DNA from: Paenibacillus marchantiae
Lineage (GTDB): Bacteria; Bacillota; Bacilli; Paenibacillales; Paenibacillaceae
Length of the DNA: 64,000 bases
Direction: 5' to 3'
NCBI RefSeq assembly: GCF_028771845.1
Contig: NZ_CP118270.1
Span: forward strand, 5,580,001 to 5,644,000
Position 1 is the stretch's first letter. Each line of letters opens with the position of its first letter. The position numbers and the translations under genes were made by a program. The notes beneath the pieces were generated by a model. It made no database searches and was not told the DNA's origin. It was given only the letters and a program-made list of their open reading frames with translations. Below, in pieces: positions 44,485 through 52,328 of the stretch.

Positions 44485-44539
44485 GATATTGATTATCATT
44501 ATCGAGTATTATCATAAAACAGGCTTTACCTAATCTCAA
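44485..44539 (-). promoter_or_regulatory. Promoter and Fur box of the siderophore-binding lipoprotein gene
   Basis: Minus-strand TTGAGA (44539-44534), 17 bp, TATGAT (44516-44511), then GATAATGATAATCAATATC (44503-44485), matching 18 of 19 Fur-consensus positions at the predicted transcription start. Confidence 0.8.
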
Positions 44540-44699
44540 TGGACAAAACGAAATCCCTCATTTCAGTTTTGTACAAAAACACAAATATAGGCTCCATTCA
44601 AGTATTCATGAAGTGTTTTCCCCCTATACAGCTCGGGATTGACGTGATAAATTAATGAGTACTATATTGCCATCTTTAATAACCGGAGTGATGTATAGC

Positions 44700-45908
44700 A
44701 TGACTAATCAGCCTAAAGCATCGGGTCGTTCAGCCTTTACCATACCTACATCCGATGTAATGACACAGCTTCCTACACAATTTTTTGCTACTCTTGTTCA
44801 AAATGTAAACCGCGAAATCGCAAGTGGTCACGACGTGATTAACCTGGGTCAGGGTAACCCGGATACACCTACACCACCCCACATTGTTAAAACATTGCAG
44901 GAGTCGGCGGAGAACCCGCTCTATCACAAATATTCTCCTTTTAGCGGGCATGCTTTCCTGAAGGAAGCCGTTGCGAAGCGTTACAAGGAAGATTACAACG
45001 TGGACCTGGATCCCGAAACGGAAGTTGCTATTTTATTTGGTGGAAAAACGGGCTTGGTCCAGTTGCCTCAAGTATTGCTCAATCCTGGCGACGTATGTCT
45101 CGTACCTGATCCAGGTTATCCGGATTATTGGTCCGGTGTGGCACTGGCGAAAGCGCACATGTCTTTTATGCCACTGCTAGAGTCCAATGCATTCCTGCCT
45201 GATTATGAAGCAATCTCTACCGAGGATCGGGAGAAGGCCAAGCTGATGTTCCTGAACTATCCCAACAATCCAACATCGGCAACCGCCCCGCTTTCCTTCT
45301 ATGAAGATACGGTAGAGTTCGCCATTCAAAATAAAATCGTCGTAGCCAGCGACTTCGCCTATGGTGCAATTGGATTCGATGGACATCGTCCAGTAAGCTT
45401 TTTGCAGGCAACAGGTGCCAAAGAAGTGGGCATTGAGTTCTACACGTTATCCAAAACCTACAATATGGCGGGTTGGCGCGTCGGATTTGCTCTGGGCAAT
45501 GCGGAGATCATCTCCAAAATCAATCTGCTGCAGGATCATATCTACGTGAGTCTCTTCGGAGGCATCCAGGCCGCTGCTGCTGCGGCACTGACATCTTCCC
45601 AGGAATGTGTCACTTCACTGGTTGCACGTTATGAATCACGTCGCGATGCTTTCTATGATGCACTCTCATCCATCGGCTGGCAGGCCCCTAAACCGGGAGG
45701 TTCCTTCTTTAGCTGGCTGCCTGTACCTGCGGGCTTTACTTCTGCTTCATTTGCCGACGTGTTACTACGTGAAGCAAAAGTCGCGGTAGCACCGGGTATC
45801 GGTTTTGGTTCACATGGTGAGGGCTATGTGCGCGCAGGACTGCTAAGTGATGAAGATCGATTAAGGGAAGCAGCGGAGCGGATTGGCAAGTTGAATTTAT
45901 TCAAGTAA
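44700..45908 (+). CDS. mtnE: PLP-dependent aminotransferase of methionine salvage
   Basis: 402-residue fold-type I aminotransferase. DVINLGQGNPDTPTPPHI, LNYPNNPTSA and the PLP lysine in YTLSKTYNMAGWRVGFA are intact. It closely fits Bacillus MtnE (YkrV), which converts 2-keto-4-methylthiobutyrate to methionine, the last salvage step. The frame opens at 44655, but ATG 44700 has CCGGAGTGA eight bases upstream and gives the family N-terminus. It is followed within 20 bp by the promoter of the proline T-box operon with no terminator between, so its transcripts may run into the T-box. Confidence 0.87.
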   Translation: MTNQPKASGRSAFTIPTSDVMTQLPTQFFATLVQNVNREIASGHDVINLGQGNPDTPTPPHIVKTLQESAENPLYHKYSPFSGHAFLKEAVAKRYKEDYNVDLDPETEVAILFGGKTGLVQLPQVLLNPGDVCLVPDPGYPDYWSGVALAKAHMSFMPLLESNAFLPDYEAISTEDREKAKLMFLNYPNNPTSATAPLSFYEDTVEFAIQNKIVVASDFAYGAIGFDGHRPVSFLQATGAKEVGIEFYTLSKTYNMAGWRVGFALGNAEIISKINLLQDHIYVSLFGGIQAAAAAALTSSQECVTSLVARYESRRDAFYDALSSIGWQAPKPGGSFFSWLPVPAGFTSASFADVLLREAKVAVAPGIGFGSHGEGYVRAGLLSDEDRLREAAERIGKLNLFK

Positions 45909-45928
45909 TTTACAGGTGTATAACCCCT

Positions 45929-45957
45929 TTGCATCTGCCAAGTTTCCATGGTATGTT
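45929..45957 (+). promoter_or_regulatory. Sigma-A promoter of the proBAC-mtnWXB operon
   Basis: TTGCAT (45929-45934), 17 bp, TATGTT (45952-45957). Transcription would start near 45964, just ahead of the T-box leader. Confidence 0.6.
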
Positions 45958-45963
45958 ATAAGG

Positions 45964-46213
45964 AAATATTGAACGAAACGTGATGACGGGACCAGTACGA
46001 GAGGATCAGCCGCGCCCAGAGAGTAAATTCCATCGGGCTGCAAGAATTTACCGCGGCTTCTCTCCGAAACCTACCCCTGAGCGGCCTGTGATGCACAGGA
46101 CAGTGCCTTCTGTTACAGGGCATGAAGCCGGATGATCCAATCATCAATAAAGGTGGTACCGCGGAAGTAACGAACTTTCGTCCTTTTTAACTAAAAGGGC
46201 GGGAGTTTTTTTT
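45964..46213 (+). ncRNA. T-box leader (proline specifier) upstream of proB
   Basis: The conserved T-box sequence AAGGTGGTACCGCGG lies at 46150-46164. It is followed by the terminator hairpin AACTTTCGTCCTTTT/AAAAGGGCGGGAGTT (46173-46206, several G-U pairs) with an eight-T run. Stem I contains the AGTA S-turn (near 46003) opposite a CGAAACCTACC loop, in which CCT at 46070-46072 is the likely specifier, a proline codon. Uncharged tRNA-Pro would pair with specifier and T-box and permit read-through into proB, as known for proBA in Bacillus. The specifier choice is inference; ACC (Thr) overlaps it but fits the downstream genes less well. Confidence 0.9.
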
Positions 46214-46269
46214 GTACCCAACGGTCTGCTCCAGGGTCAATCATTAATATTGTTTAAGGAAGTGAAAAC

Positions 46270-47373
46270 ATGACCTCACGTATTGTAGTTAAGATCGGAA
46301 GCAGTTCGCTTACTACGGAAGAAGGCGGGCTTGATCGAAGTGCCATTACTTTTTTTGCCGGAGAAATTGCTGCCTTGGCCGAACAGGGCCATGAGGTTCT
46401 TCTGGTCACTTCGGGAGCGGTAGCTGCCGGATTCCGGGAGATCGGTTACCCTCAGCGTCCCAAGCAGTTGCATGAAAAACAAGCTGCAGCGGCTGTTGGG
46501 CAAGCTTTGTTGATGCAGGCATATCAACAGGCTTTTGCAGCGCACCGCGTTACTACAGCACAAATTCTGCTCACCCGTACCGACTTTCACAGCCGGAAAC
46601 GTATGGGCAATGCGGGCATGACGGTAGAAGAACTGCTCAAACAGCGCGTCATTCCGATCTTTAACGAGAATGATACCGTATCTGTCGATGAATTAAAGTT
46701 CGGAGATAACGATCTCCTGTCAGCTCTGGTAGCGAATCTGGTCAAGGCACAGCATCTGGTCATTCTTACAGATACCAACGGTCTGTACACGGCCGATCCA
46801 CGAAAAGATCCGTCTGCGTTTCGTTATGACCGTATCCCCGAAATTACGGCAGAAATTTACGCCTATGCTGGCGGTTCTGGATCATCCGTAGGTACAGGCG
46901 GCATGCGATCCAAGGTAGATGCAGCCAAAGTGGCAACGCGTGGAGGCGTGCCTGTCTTTGTGGGAAGTGTGAAGGAACCTGGAGATATGCAAAAAGCGGT
47001 TGATGGCACTGGAAAAGGAACGTATTTCGAGACTCGCCTTGCCGCGCTCTCTCGTAAAAAGCAATGGCTTGGCTTCATGTCTACTCCGCTCGGTACCGTC
47101 GTTGTGGATAATGGTGCCGAAGAAGCACTCGTCCATGGTGGTCATAGTCTCCTGCCTGTAGGCGTCAAACGTGTGCTGGGTACCTTCCATGCCGGAGATG
47201 TTGTAGAGGTGCTGGGTATGGATGAAACCTTGCTCGGTCGTGGTATCGTCAATTATGATGATGACCAGCTACGGCTCATTGCAGGACTGCCAAGTGGCGA
47301 AGTAATGAAGCAGTTGAACAGCATCCATCGACTTGAGGTTATTCATCGGGACGAGTGGATTACGTTAAAATAG
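46270..47373 (+). CDS. proB: Glutamate 5-kinase
   Basis: 367-residue first enzyme of proline synthesis, phosphorylating glutamate. The N-terminal amino acid kinase domain has VKIGSSSLT, LLVTSGAVAAG, FNENDTVSVDELKFGDND and GGMRSKVDAAKVATRGG. The C-terminal PUA domain (about 275-367) is present, as in full-length ProB. AAGGAAGTGAAAAC precedes ATG 46270. First gene after the proline T-box. Confidence 0.97.
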   Translation: MTSRIVVKIGSSSLTTEEGGLDRSAITFFAGEIAALAEQGHEVLLVTSGAVAAGFREIGYPQRPKQLHEKQAAAAVGQALLMQAYQQAFAAHRVTTAQILLTRTDFHSRKRMGNAGMTVEELLKQRVIPIFNENDTVSVDELKFGDNDLLSALVANLVKAQHLVILTDTNGLYTADPRKDPSAFRYDRIPEITAEIYAYAGGSGSSVGTGGMRSKVDAAKVATRGGVPVFVGSVKEPGDMQKAVDGTGKGTYFETRLAALSRKKQWLGFMSTPLGTVVVDNGAEEALVHGGHSLLPVGVKRVLGTFHAGDVVEVLGMDETLLGRGIVNYDDDQLRLIAGLPSGEVMKQLNSIHRLEVIHRDEWITLK

Positions 47374-47466
47374 AAAACCTCTAATCCTACCGAGTGTACT
47401 TCTCAGGATCATATGATACAGCTATTAAATATTCTTTTGTTTCCACTTTATATATGGGAGGAATTT

Positions 47467-48717
47467 ATGATGAGTGAAGTCAGGGAAAAAGCGAGCAAGG
47501 CTCAAGCCGTGGTTCCACAGCTGAATCGACTGAGCACAGAACAAAAAAATAACGCCCTGCTGGTCATGGCAAACGCATTGATTGCCCAATCGGATTCCAT
47601 TATAGTAGCAAACGCTGACGATCTGGAACGTGGCAAACAGCAAGGTACGCCAGAATCGATGCTGGATCGCCTCGCTTTAAATAAGGAGCGTATCGCCGGT
47701 ATCGCAGAAGGACTGCGTCAGATCGTGGAGTTGCAGGACCCTGTGGGCGAAGTGCTGGAGACTTTCACTCGTCCGAACGGATTGCATGTTGAAAAATTGA
47801 GAGTGCCCATCGGTCTAATCGGCATCATTTACGAGGCACGTCCAAATGTTACAGTAGATGCTGCCGGACTTTGCCTCAAAACAGGTAACGCTGTACTGCT
47901 ACGAGGCGGCTCCTCGGCCCTCTCCTCCAATCGCAAAATTGTGGAGGTACTCCATCAGGCACTGGCAACAACAGATATGCCAGCTGATGCATTGCAGCTT
48001 GTTGAGGATGCAGACCGTTCCTCCGTGGACGAAATGCTCAAGTTAAATGGACTGCTCGATGTCATCATCCCACGCGGCGGCGCTTCACTTATCCGCAATG
48101 TGGTCGCCAATGCAACAGTGCCTGTGATCGAAACCGGTGCAGGTATCTGTCATACTTATGTGGATGAATCTGCTGATCCAGTCATGGCAGCGGAGATTGC
48201 CGTTAATGCCAAGGCACAGCGTCCATCCGTATGCAACTCCATGGAAACCTTGTTGCTGCACGCTGTATTCGCGGAGCAGCATCTGCCGGCTCTGGCTGAA
48301 CAACTCCGTGAGGCGAATGTCCTGTTGAAGGGTTGTGACACGGTCCGCCGTCTCGTTCCCTCTGCCCTTTCTGTGACGGAAGAAGATTATGCGACAGAGT
48401 ACAATGATTATATTTTAAATATTCGTGTAGTTCAGAACCTGGATGAAGCGATGGAGCATATCGCCCGTTATGGCACAAAGCATTCAGAGTGTATCGTCAC
48501 CAAGGATACCAGCAATGCAGAACGTTTTTTACATGATGTCGATGCGGCTGCTGTATACCATAATGCTTCTACTCGTTTCACAGACGGATTTGAATTCGGT
48601 TATGGAGCCGAAATTGGGATCAGTACCCAGAAGCTGCATGCTCGTGGACCTATGGGTCTGCCTGCATTAACGTCAACCAAATACCGTATCACTGGAAATG
48701 GACAAATCCGGCAATAA
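47467..48717 (+). CDS. proA: Gamma-glutamyl phosphate reductase
   Basis: 416-residue NADPH-dependent reductase making glutamate semialdehyde. GLIGIIYEARPNVTVDA, the catalytic Cys in QRPSVCNSMETLL and the C-terminal GPMGLPALTSTKY block are present. The open frame begins at 47413, but GGGAGG lies five bases before ATG 47467 (a second ATG follows at 47470). It comes 93 bp after proB with no terminator seen, so the T-box should control it too. Confidence 0.97.
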   Translation: MMSEVREKASKAQAVVPQLNRLSTEQKNNALLVMANALIAQSDSIIVANADDLERGKQQGTPESMLDRLALNKERIAGIAEGLRQIVELQDPVGEVLETFTRPNGLHVEKLRVPIGLIGIIYEARPNVTVDAAGLCLKTGNAVLLRGGSSALSSNRKIVEVLHQALATTDMPADALQLVEDADRSSVDEMLKLNGLLDVIIPRGGASLIRNVVANATVPVIETGAGICHTYVDESADPVMAAEIAVNAKAQRPSVCNSMETLLLHAVFAEQHLPALAEQLREANVLLKGCDTVRRLVPSALSVTEEDYATEYNDYILNIRVVQNLDEAMEHIARYGTKHSECIVTKDTSNAERFLHDVDAAAVYHNASTRFTDGFEFGYGAEIGISTQKLHARGPMGLPALTSTKYRITGNGQIRQ

Positions 48718-48753
48718 TATCGCAGCTACAGTTATATAGGAGGAACGATAAAT

Positions 48754-49614
48754 ATGAGTCAAGAACAACAGACGTTATTACAACAGAAGATTACATTTCA
48801 CGGAGCAGGTGCGATGGCTGAAGCCATCGTGCGCGGATTAATTTCCCGCCTTGTCGTTCGTCCTCAGGATATTACGATGCTGAACCGCAGCAACCAGAAA
48901 CGTCAGGAGGAGCTCAGTACCCGTTATGCCGTACATACCGGAACTGCTGCACAATCGCTGGATCATCTCTCCGCTTCTCCCGTTATTGTACTCTGCATGA
49001 AACCGAAGGATGCTGCCGCAGCGCTGCGTCAACTTGGGCCGCTCCTGTCTCCGGATCAATTAATCGTCTCCGTTATTGCCGGATTATCGATCCGTACGAT
49101 GCAATCCCTGCTGGGACGCAAGCAACCGATCGCCCGCACCATGCCGAATACGTCCAGTACAATCGGGCTTGGAGCAACCGGACTTGCCTTCTCTGAAGAG
49201 ATTACGGATGAACAGCGCAGTACAGTCATGACGATGTTCGAAGCTGTCGGAATCGTGACCATTGTGCCTGAAGATAAACTCGAAGTGCTCACAGGTATTT
49301 CCGGAAGTGGTCCGGCTTATGTATACTATTTGATGGAGGCCATGATTGCCGCAGGTATTCGTGGCGGCTTATCCAGCCAACAATCCCGCGATCTGACTGT
49401 TCAGACCGTGCTGGGTGCTTCTCGCATGGTACAACAGACTGGCCTAGAGCCAATGAAACTCCGTAGTGATGTGACCTCCCCGGGAGGTGCAACCCAGGCA
49501 GCACTAAAAACGCTGGACGAGGGAGATTTCTTTGAAAATGTAATCGCAGCCGTCAACCGCTGTGCAGAGCGCTCACGGGAGATGGGAGCTGCTTTGGAAG
49601 GAGATTTAAAATGA
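48754..49614 (+). CDS. proC: Pyrroline-5-carboxylate reductase
   Basis: 286-residue last enzyme of proline synthesis. The N-terminal NADPH-binding fold FHGAGAMAEAIVRGL is a slightly unusual variant of the GxGxMxxA motif. The C-terminal dimer domain has the signature GSGPAYVYYLMEAM and DVTSPGGATQAALKTL. AGGAGGAACG precedes ATG 48754. Its stop overlaps the start of mtnW (ATGA), linking proline synthesis and methionine salvage genes translationally. Confidence 0.96.
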   Translation: MSQEQQTLLQQKITFHGAGAMAEAIVRGLISRLVVRPQDITMLNRSNQKRQEELSTRYAVHTGTAAQSLDHLSASPVIVLCMKPKDAAAALRQLGPLLSPDQLIVSVIAGLSIRTMQSLLGRKQPIARTMPNTSSTIGLGATGLAFSEEITDEQRSTVMTMFEAVGIVTIVPEDKLEVLTGISGSGPAYVYYLMEAMIAAGIRGGLSSQQSRDLTVQTVLGASRMVQQTGLEPMKLRSDVTSPGGATQAALKTLDEGDFFENVIAAVNRCAERSREMGAALEGDLK

Positions 49615-50834
49615 ATACTATGTGCACAGCCACATATCGTCTGCATGATGATCGTGCAGACTTCCGCAAGAAGGCTGAGTCCATTGCTGTCGGCATGACT
49701 GTTGGCAGTTGGACCGAATTGCCTCAGGCCAAGCGTGAGGCGATGCAGAAACATCTGGGTGAGGTCATCAGCGTTGAGGTGCATGAAGCTGAGGGCATGG
49801 CCCCAGGTGAGCGTTACGCCGATATTACCATTGGTTATCCGGATGTAAATTTCAGCCGTGATATTCCTGCCCTGCTCGTGACGGTCTTTGGCAAAATCTC
49901 AATGGATGGACGCATCAAACTGACACGGCTTGGATTCTCAGACGGCTTCCTCAGCGCATTCCCCGGTCCCAAGTTTGGACTGAACGGTGTTCGTGATCTG
50001 CTAGGTGTACATGATCGTCCATTGTTAATGAGTATCTTTAAATCAGTTATTGGACTGGATGCAGACGAACTGAGGGAACAGTTTATTCGCCAAGCTCTTG
50101 GTGGAGTAGACTTAATTAAAGACGATGAAATTCTGTTTGAGAACAAACTGACTCCGATTGAGAAAAGAGTCGAGGTCTGCATGAAAGCTGCGGAACAGGC
50201 ACGCAAGGAGACGGGTAAGAAACTTCTTTATGCCGCAAATTTGACTGGACCTACATCACGCCTGAAACAACAGGCTGAACGTGCGATAGGTGCAGGAGCA
50301 AATGCGCTGTTGTTCAATGTCTTGTCTTACGGATATGACGTGCTGCACGAACTAAGCAGTGATCCGGACATCAACGTGCCGATCATGGCTCACCCTGCGC
50401 TTGCAGGTGCACTCTATCCTTCACCACACTATGGAATCTCGGCTTCCGTCCTGCTGGGACAGCTGATGCGACTTGCCGGAGCGGATCTGGTTCTCTTCCC
50501 TTCCCCTTACGGATCGGTGACGATGCCGAAGGAAGAGAATATGGCCATTACAGAACAATTGCTGTCACCTGAGCTTCCGGTCAGAACCAGCATGCCTGTG
50601 CCTTCGGCTGGTATACATCCAGGGCTTGTACCTCTTATTCTGCGTGACTTCGGCACCGATGTCATCGTTAATGCCGGCGGAGGTATTCATGGACATCCCA
50701 TGGGCACTGAGGCAGGCGGACGGGCATTCTTGCAGGCTATCGAGGCAGCCCAGCGTTCCATTCCACTGGCAGAGTATGCAGTCGAACATCCCGAACTGAA
50801 AAGTGCACTGGATCTGTGGGGTGGCGAACGATGA
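49611..50834 (+). CDS. mtnW: 2,3-diketo-5-methylthiopentyl-1-phosphate enolase (RuBisCO-like)
   Basis: 407-residue RuBisCO-like protein of methionine salvage. The metal and Lys motif GGVDLIKDDEIL (equivalent to the carbamylated Lys-Asp-Asp-Glu of RuBisCO), FPGPKFGLNGVRDLLG and NAGGGIHGHPMGT at the phosphate site are visible. It lacks the RuBisCO loop-6 lysine context, as expected for the enolase. It starts inside the proC stop and ends overlapping mtnX, so translation is coupled on both sides. Confidence 0.95.
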   Translation: MNTMCTATYRLHDDRADFRKKAESIAVGMTVGSWTELPQAKREAMQKHLGEVISVEVHEAEGMAPGERYADITIGYPDVNFSRDIPALLVTVFGKISMDGRIKLTRLGFSDGFLSAFPGPKFGLNGVRDLLGVHDRPLLMSIFKSVIGLDADELREQFIRQALGGVDLIKDDEILFENKLTPIEKRVEVCMKAAEQARKETGKKLLYAANLTGPTSRLKQQAERAIGAGANALLFNVLSYGYDVLHELSSDPDINVPIMAHPALAGALYPSPHYGISASVLLGQLMRLAGADLVLFPSPYGSVTMPKEENMAITEQLLSPELPVRTSMPVPSAGIHPGLVPLILRDFGTDVIVNAGGGIHGHPMGTEAGGRAFLQAIEAAQRSIPLAEYAVEHPELKSALDLWGGER

Positions 50835-51508
50835 GAAGTGATAAAAAAACGGTCATTTTCTGTGATTTCGATGGCACGATCACCCTTTCGGACAATATCG
50901 TAGCGATTATGAAACATTTTAAACCCGAAGGTATTGAAGCAATTATGAAAGACACGATTGAACAGCGAATTTCGCTCCGCGAAGGTGTGGGAGCGATGTT
51001 CGCTCTGTTGCCTTCTTCGCAGAAAGATGAGATTGTGGAATTTGTACTTGGACAGGCTGGCATCCGAGAAGGGTTCAGCGAATTTCTTGCATACGTTCGG
51101 GACGAGGGCATTGAATTCAATGTCACCAGCGGCGGAATGGACTTTTTTATCGAGCCTTTGCTCGCTCCATTCGATATTCCACAGGATCACGTTTATTGCA
51201 ATGGGGCAGATTTCACAGATGAATTTATACGTATTGAATGGCCTAATCCATGTCAGCCTCCTTGTGAGAACGGATGCGGCATGTGTAAAACGACGGTTAT
51301 TCGTACATTCCCGGAAGAACAATATAATCGTATCCTCATTGGAGACAGTCTAACGGATTTTGAAGGTGCCAAAATCGCTGATCTTGTCTACTCCCGTTCT
51401 ATTCTGACGGATAAGTGTATAGAGCTGGGTGTGGATCATGTCCCATTCACAACCTTCTACGATATTATGGAAGATATGAAACAGAAGCAAACACAAGGAG
51501 TGCTGTAA
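50831..51508 (+). CDS. mtnX: 2-hydroxy-3-keto-5-methylthiopentenyl-1-phosphate phosphatase
   Basis: 225-residue HAD-superfamily phosphatase acting directly after MtnW. Motif I is IFCDFDGTITLSDN with the nucleophilic Asp; motif II is in FNVTSGGMDFF; motif III/IV is in ILIGDSLTDFEGAKIADL. A short Cys-rich segment (CQPPCENGCGMCK) is typical of MtnX. ATG 50831 overlaps the mtnW stop (ATGA) and is preferred to the upstream GTG. Confidence 0.95.
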   Translation: MRSDKKTVIFCDFDGTITLSDNIVAIMKHFKPEGIEAIMKDTIEQRISLREGVGAMFALLPSSQKDEIVEFVLGQAGIREGFSEFLAYVRDEGIEFNVTSGGMDFFIEPLLAPFDIPQDHVYCNGADFTDEFIRIEWPNPCQPPCENGCGMCKTTVIRTFPEEQYNRILIGDSLTDFEGAKIADLVYSRSILTDKCIELGVDHVPFTTFYDIMEDMKQKQTQGVL

Positions 51509-51510
51509 AA

Positions 51511-52164
51511 ATGGGTTTTGAAAAGATTACATTGGAACATAAACGCCAGGTCCTCGAAGAGCTGGCTGATATCAAAGCGCTGTTTGCCAGCCGTAACTGG
51601 TTCCCTGGTACAAGTGGCAACCTGTCGATGCGTGTGGGCGACTTCGACCCGGAGCAATTCTACTTTGCAGTTACTGCATCAGGCAAAGACAAATCCCTCC
51701 GTACACCGGAAGACTTTCTGTTTGTGGACAAGCATGGTAAAGCCATTGAGACCACAACCCTGAAACCGAGCGCTGAAACGTTGATTCACTGCGAAATCTA
51801 TCGTTTAACTGGCTGTGGCGCGGTGTTCCATGTGCATACCGTATTTAACAACCTGATCAGTGAATTCTTTGGAGCAGATGGACACGTACCGATTCAAGGC
51901 ATCGAATTGATCAAGGCTTTCAACATCTGGGAAGAAAATGCGGAGATTCGTGTACCGGTCCTGCCTAACTTCGCTGATATTCCATCCATCGCTGAATTGG
52001 TGCCAGGTGTACTTGATGCCAACGTACCAGGAATTTTGCTGCGTAATCACGGTATTTATGCCTGGGGCAAAGATGCTTTTGAAGCGAAACGTCATCTGGA
52101 AGCGTTCGAGTTCCTGTTCGAAGTGATGTACCGTCAACTTCTGCTGAAGGGTGCTACGAAATAG
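51511..52164 (+). CDS. mtnB: Methylthioribulose-1-phosphate dehydratase
   Basis: 217-residue zinc enzyme of the class II aldolase/adducin family that dehydrates methylthioribulose-1-phosphate. NWFPGTSGNLSMRV near the N-terminus, zinc ligands in VFHVHTVFNN and LLRNHGIYAWG, and the catalytic Glu in GIELIKAFN are present. The frame is open upstream into mtnX, but ATG 51511 sits two bases after the mtnX stop, behind AAGGAGTG. Last gene of the operon, followed by a terminator. mtnA, mtnK and mtnD are not in this window. Confidence 0.95.
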   Translation: MGFEKITLEHKRQVLEELADIKALFASRNWFPGTSGNLSMRVGDFDPEQFYFAVTASGKDKSLRTPEDFLFVDKHGKAIETTTLKPSAETLIHCEIYRLTGCGAVFHVHTVFNNLISEFFGADGHVPIQGIELIKAFNIWEENAEIRVPVLPNFADIPSIAELVPGVLDANVPGILLRNHGIYAWGKDAFEAKRHLEAFEFLFEVMYRQLLLKGATK

Positions 52165-52197
52165 CAATCATTTATTCGAAATAAAAGCTGCAAAACC

Positions 52198-52243
52198 AAA
52201 AACACGCCAAGGCTAATATACATAGTCCTCGGCGTGTTTTTTT
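52198..52243 (+). terminator. Rho-independent terminator of the proBAC-mtnWXB operon
   Basis: AAACACGCC/GGCGTGTTT arms (52200-52208, 52231-52239) with a continuing T run. It is 34 bp after the mtnB stop and is the first convincing terminator after the T-box. Confidence 0.85.
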
Positions 52244-52328
52244 ATGTTTGGGGAATTGTAGCGATTGGAAGGTTACTCTATCATCGTAGTGTCAGTGTAA
52301 CTATTCTTTAGTTCAACTAAGTAAAGCT

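Noticed and set aside
44504-44699. Possible SAM riboswitch before mtnE
   Set aside because: I found no S-box-like paired blocks or terminator hairpin here; the stretch holds the divergent Fur-controlled promoter and A+T-rich sequence.
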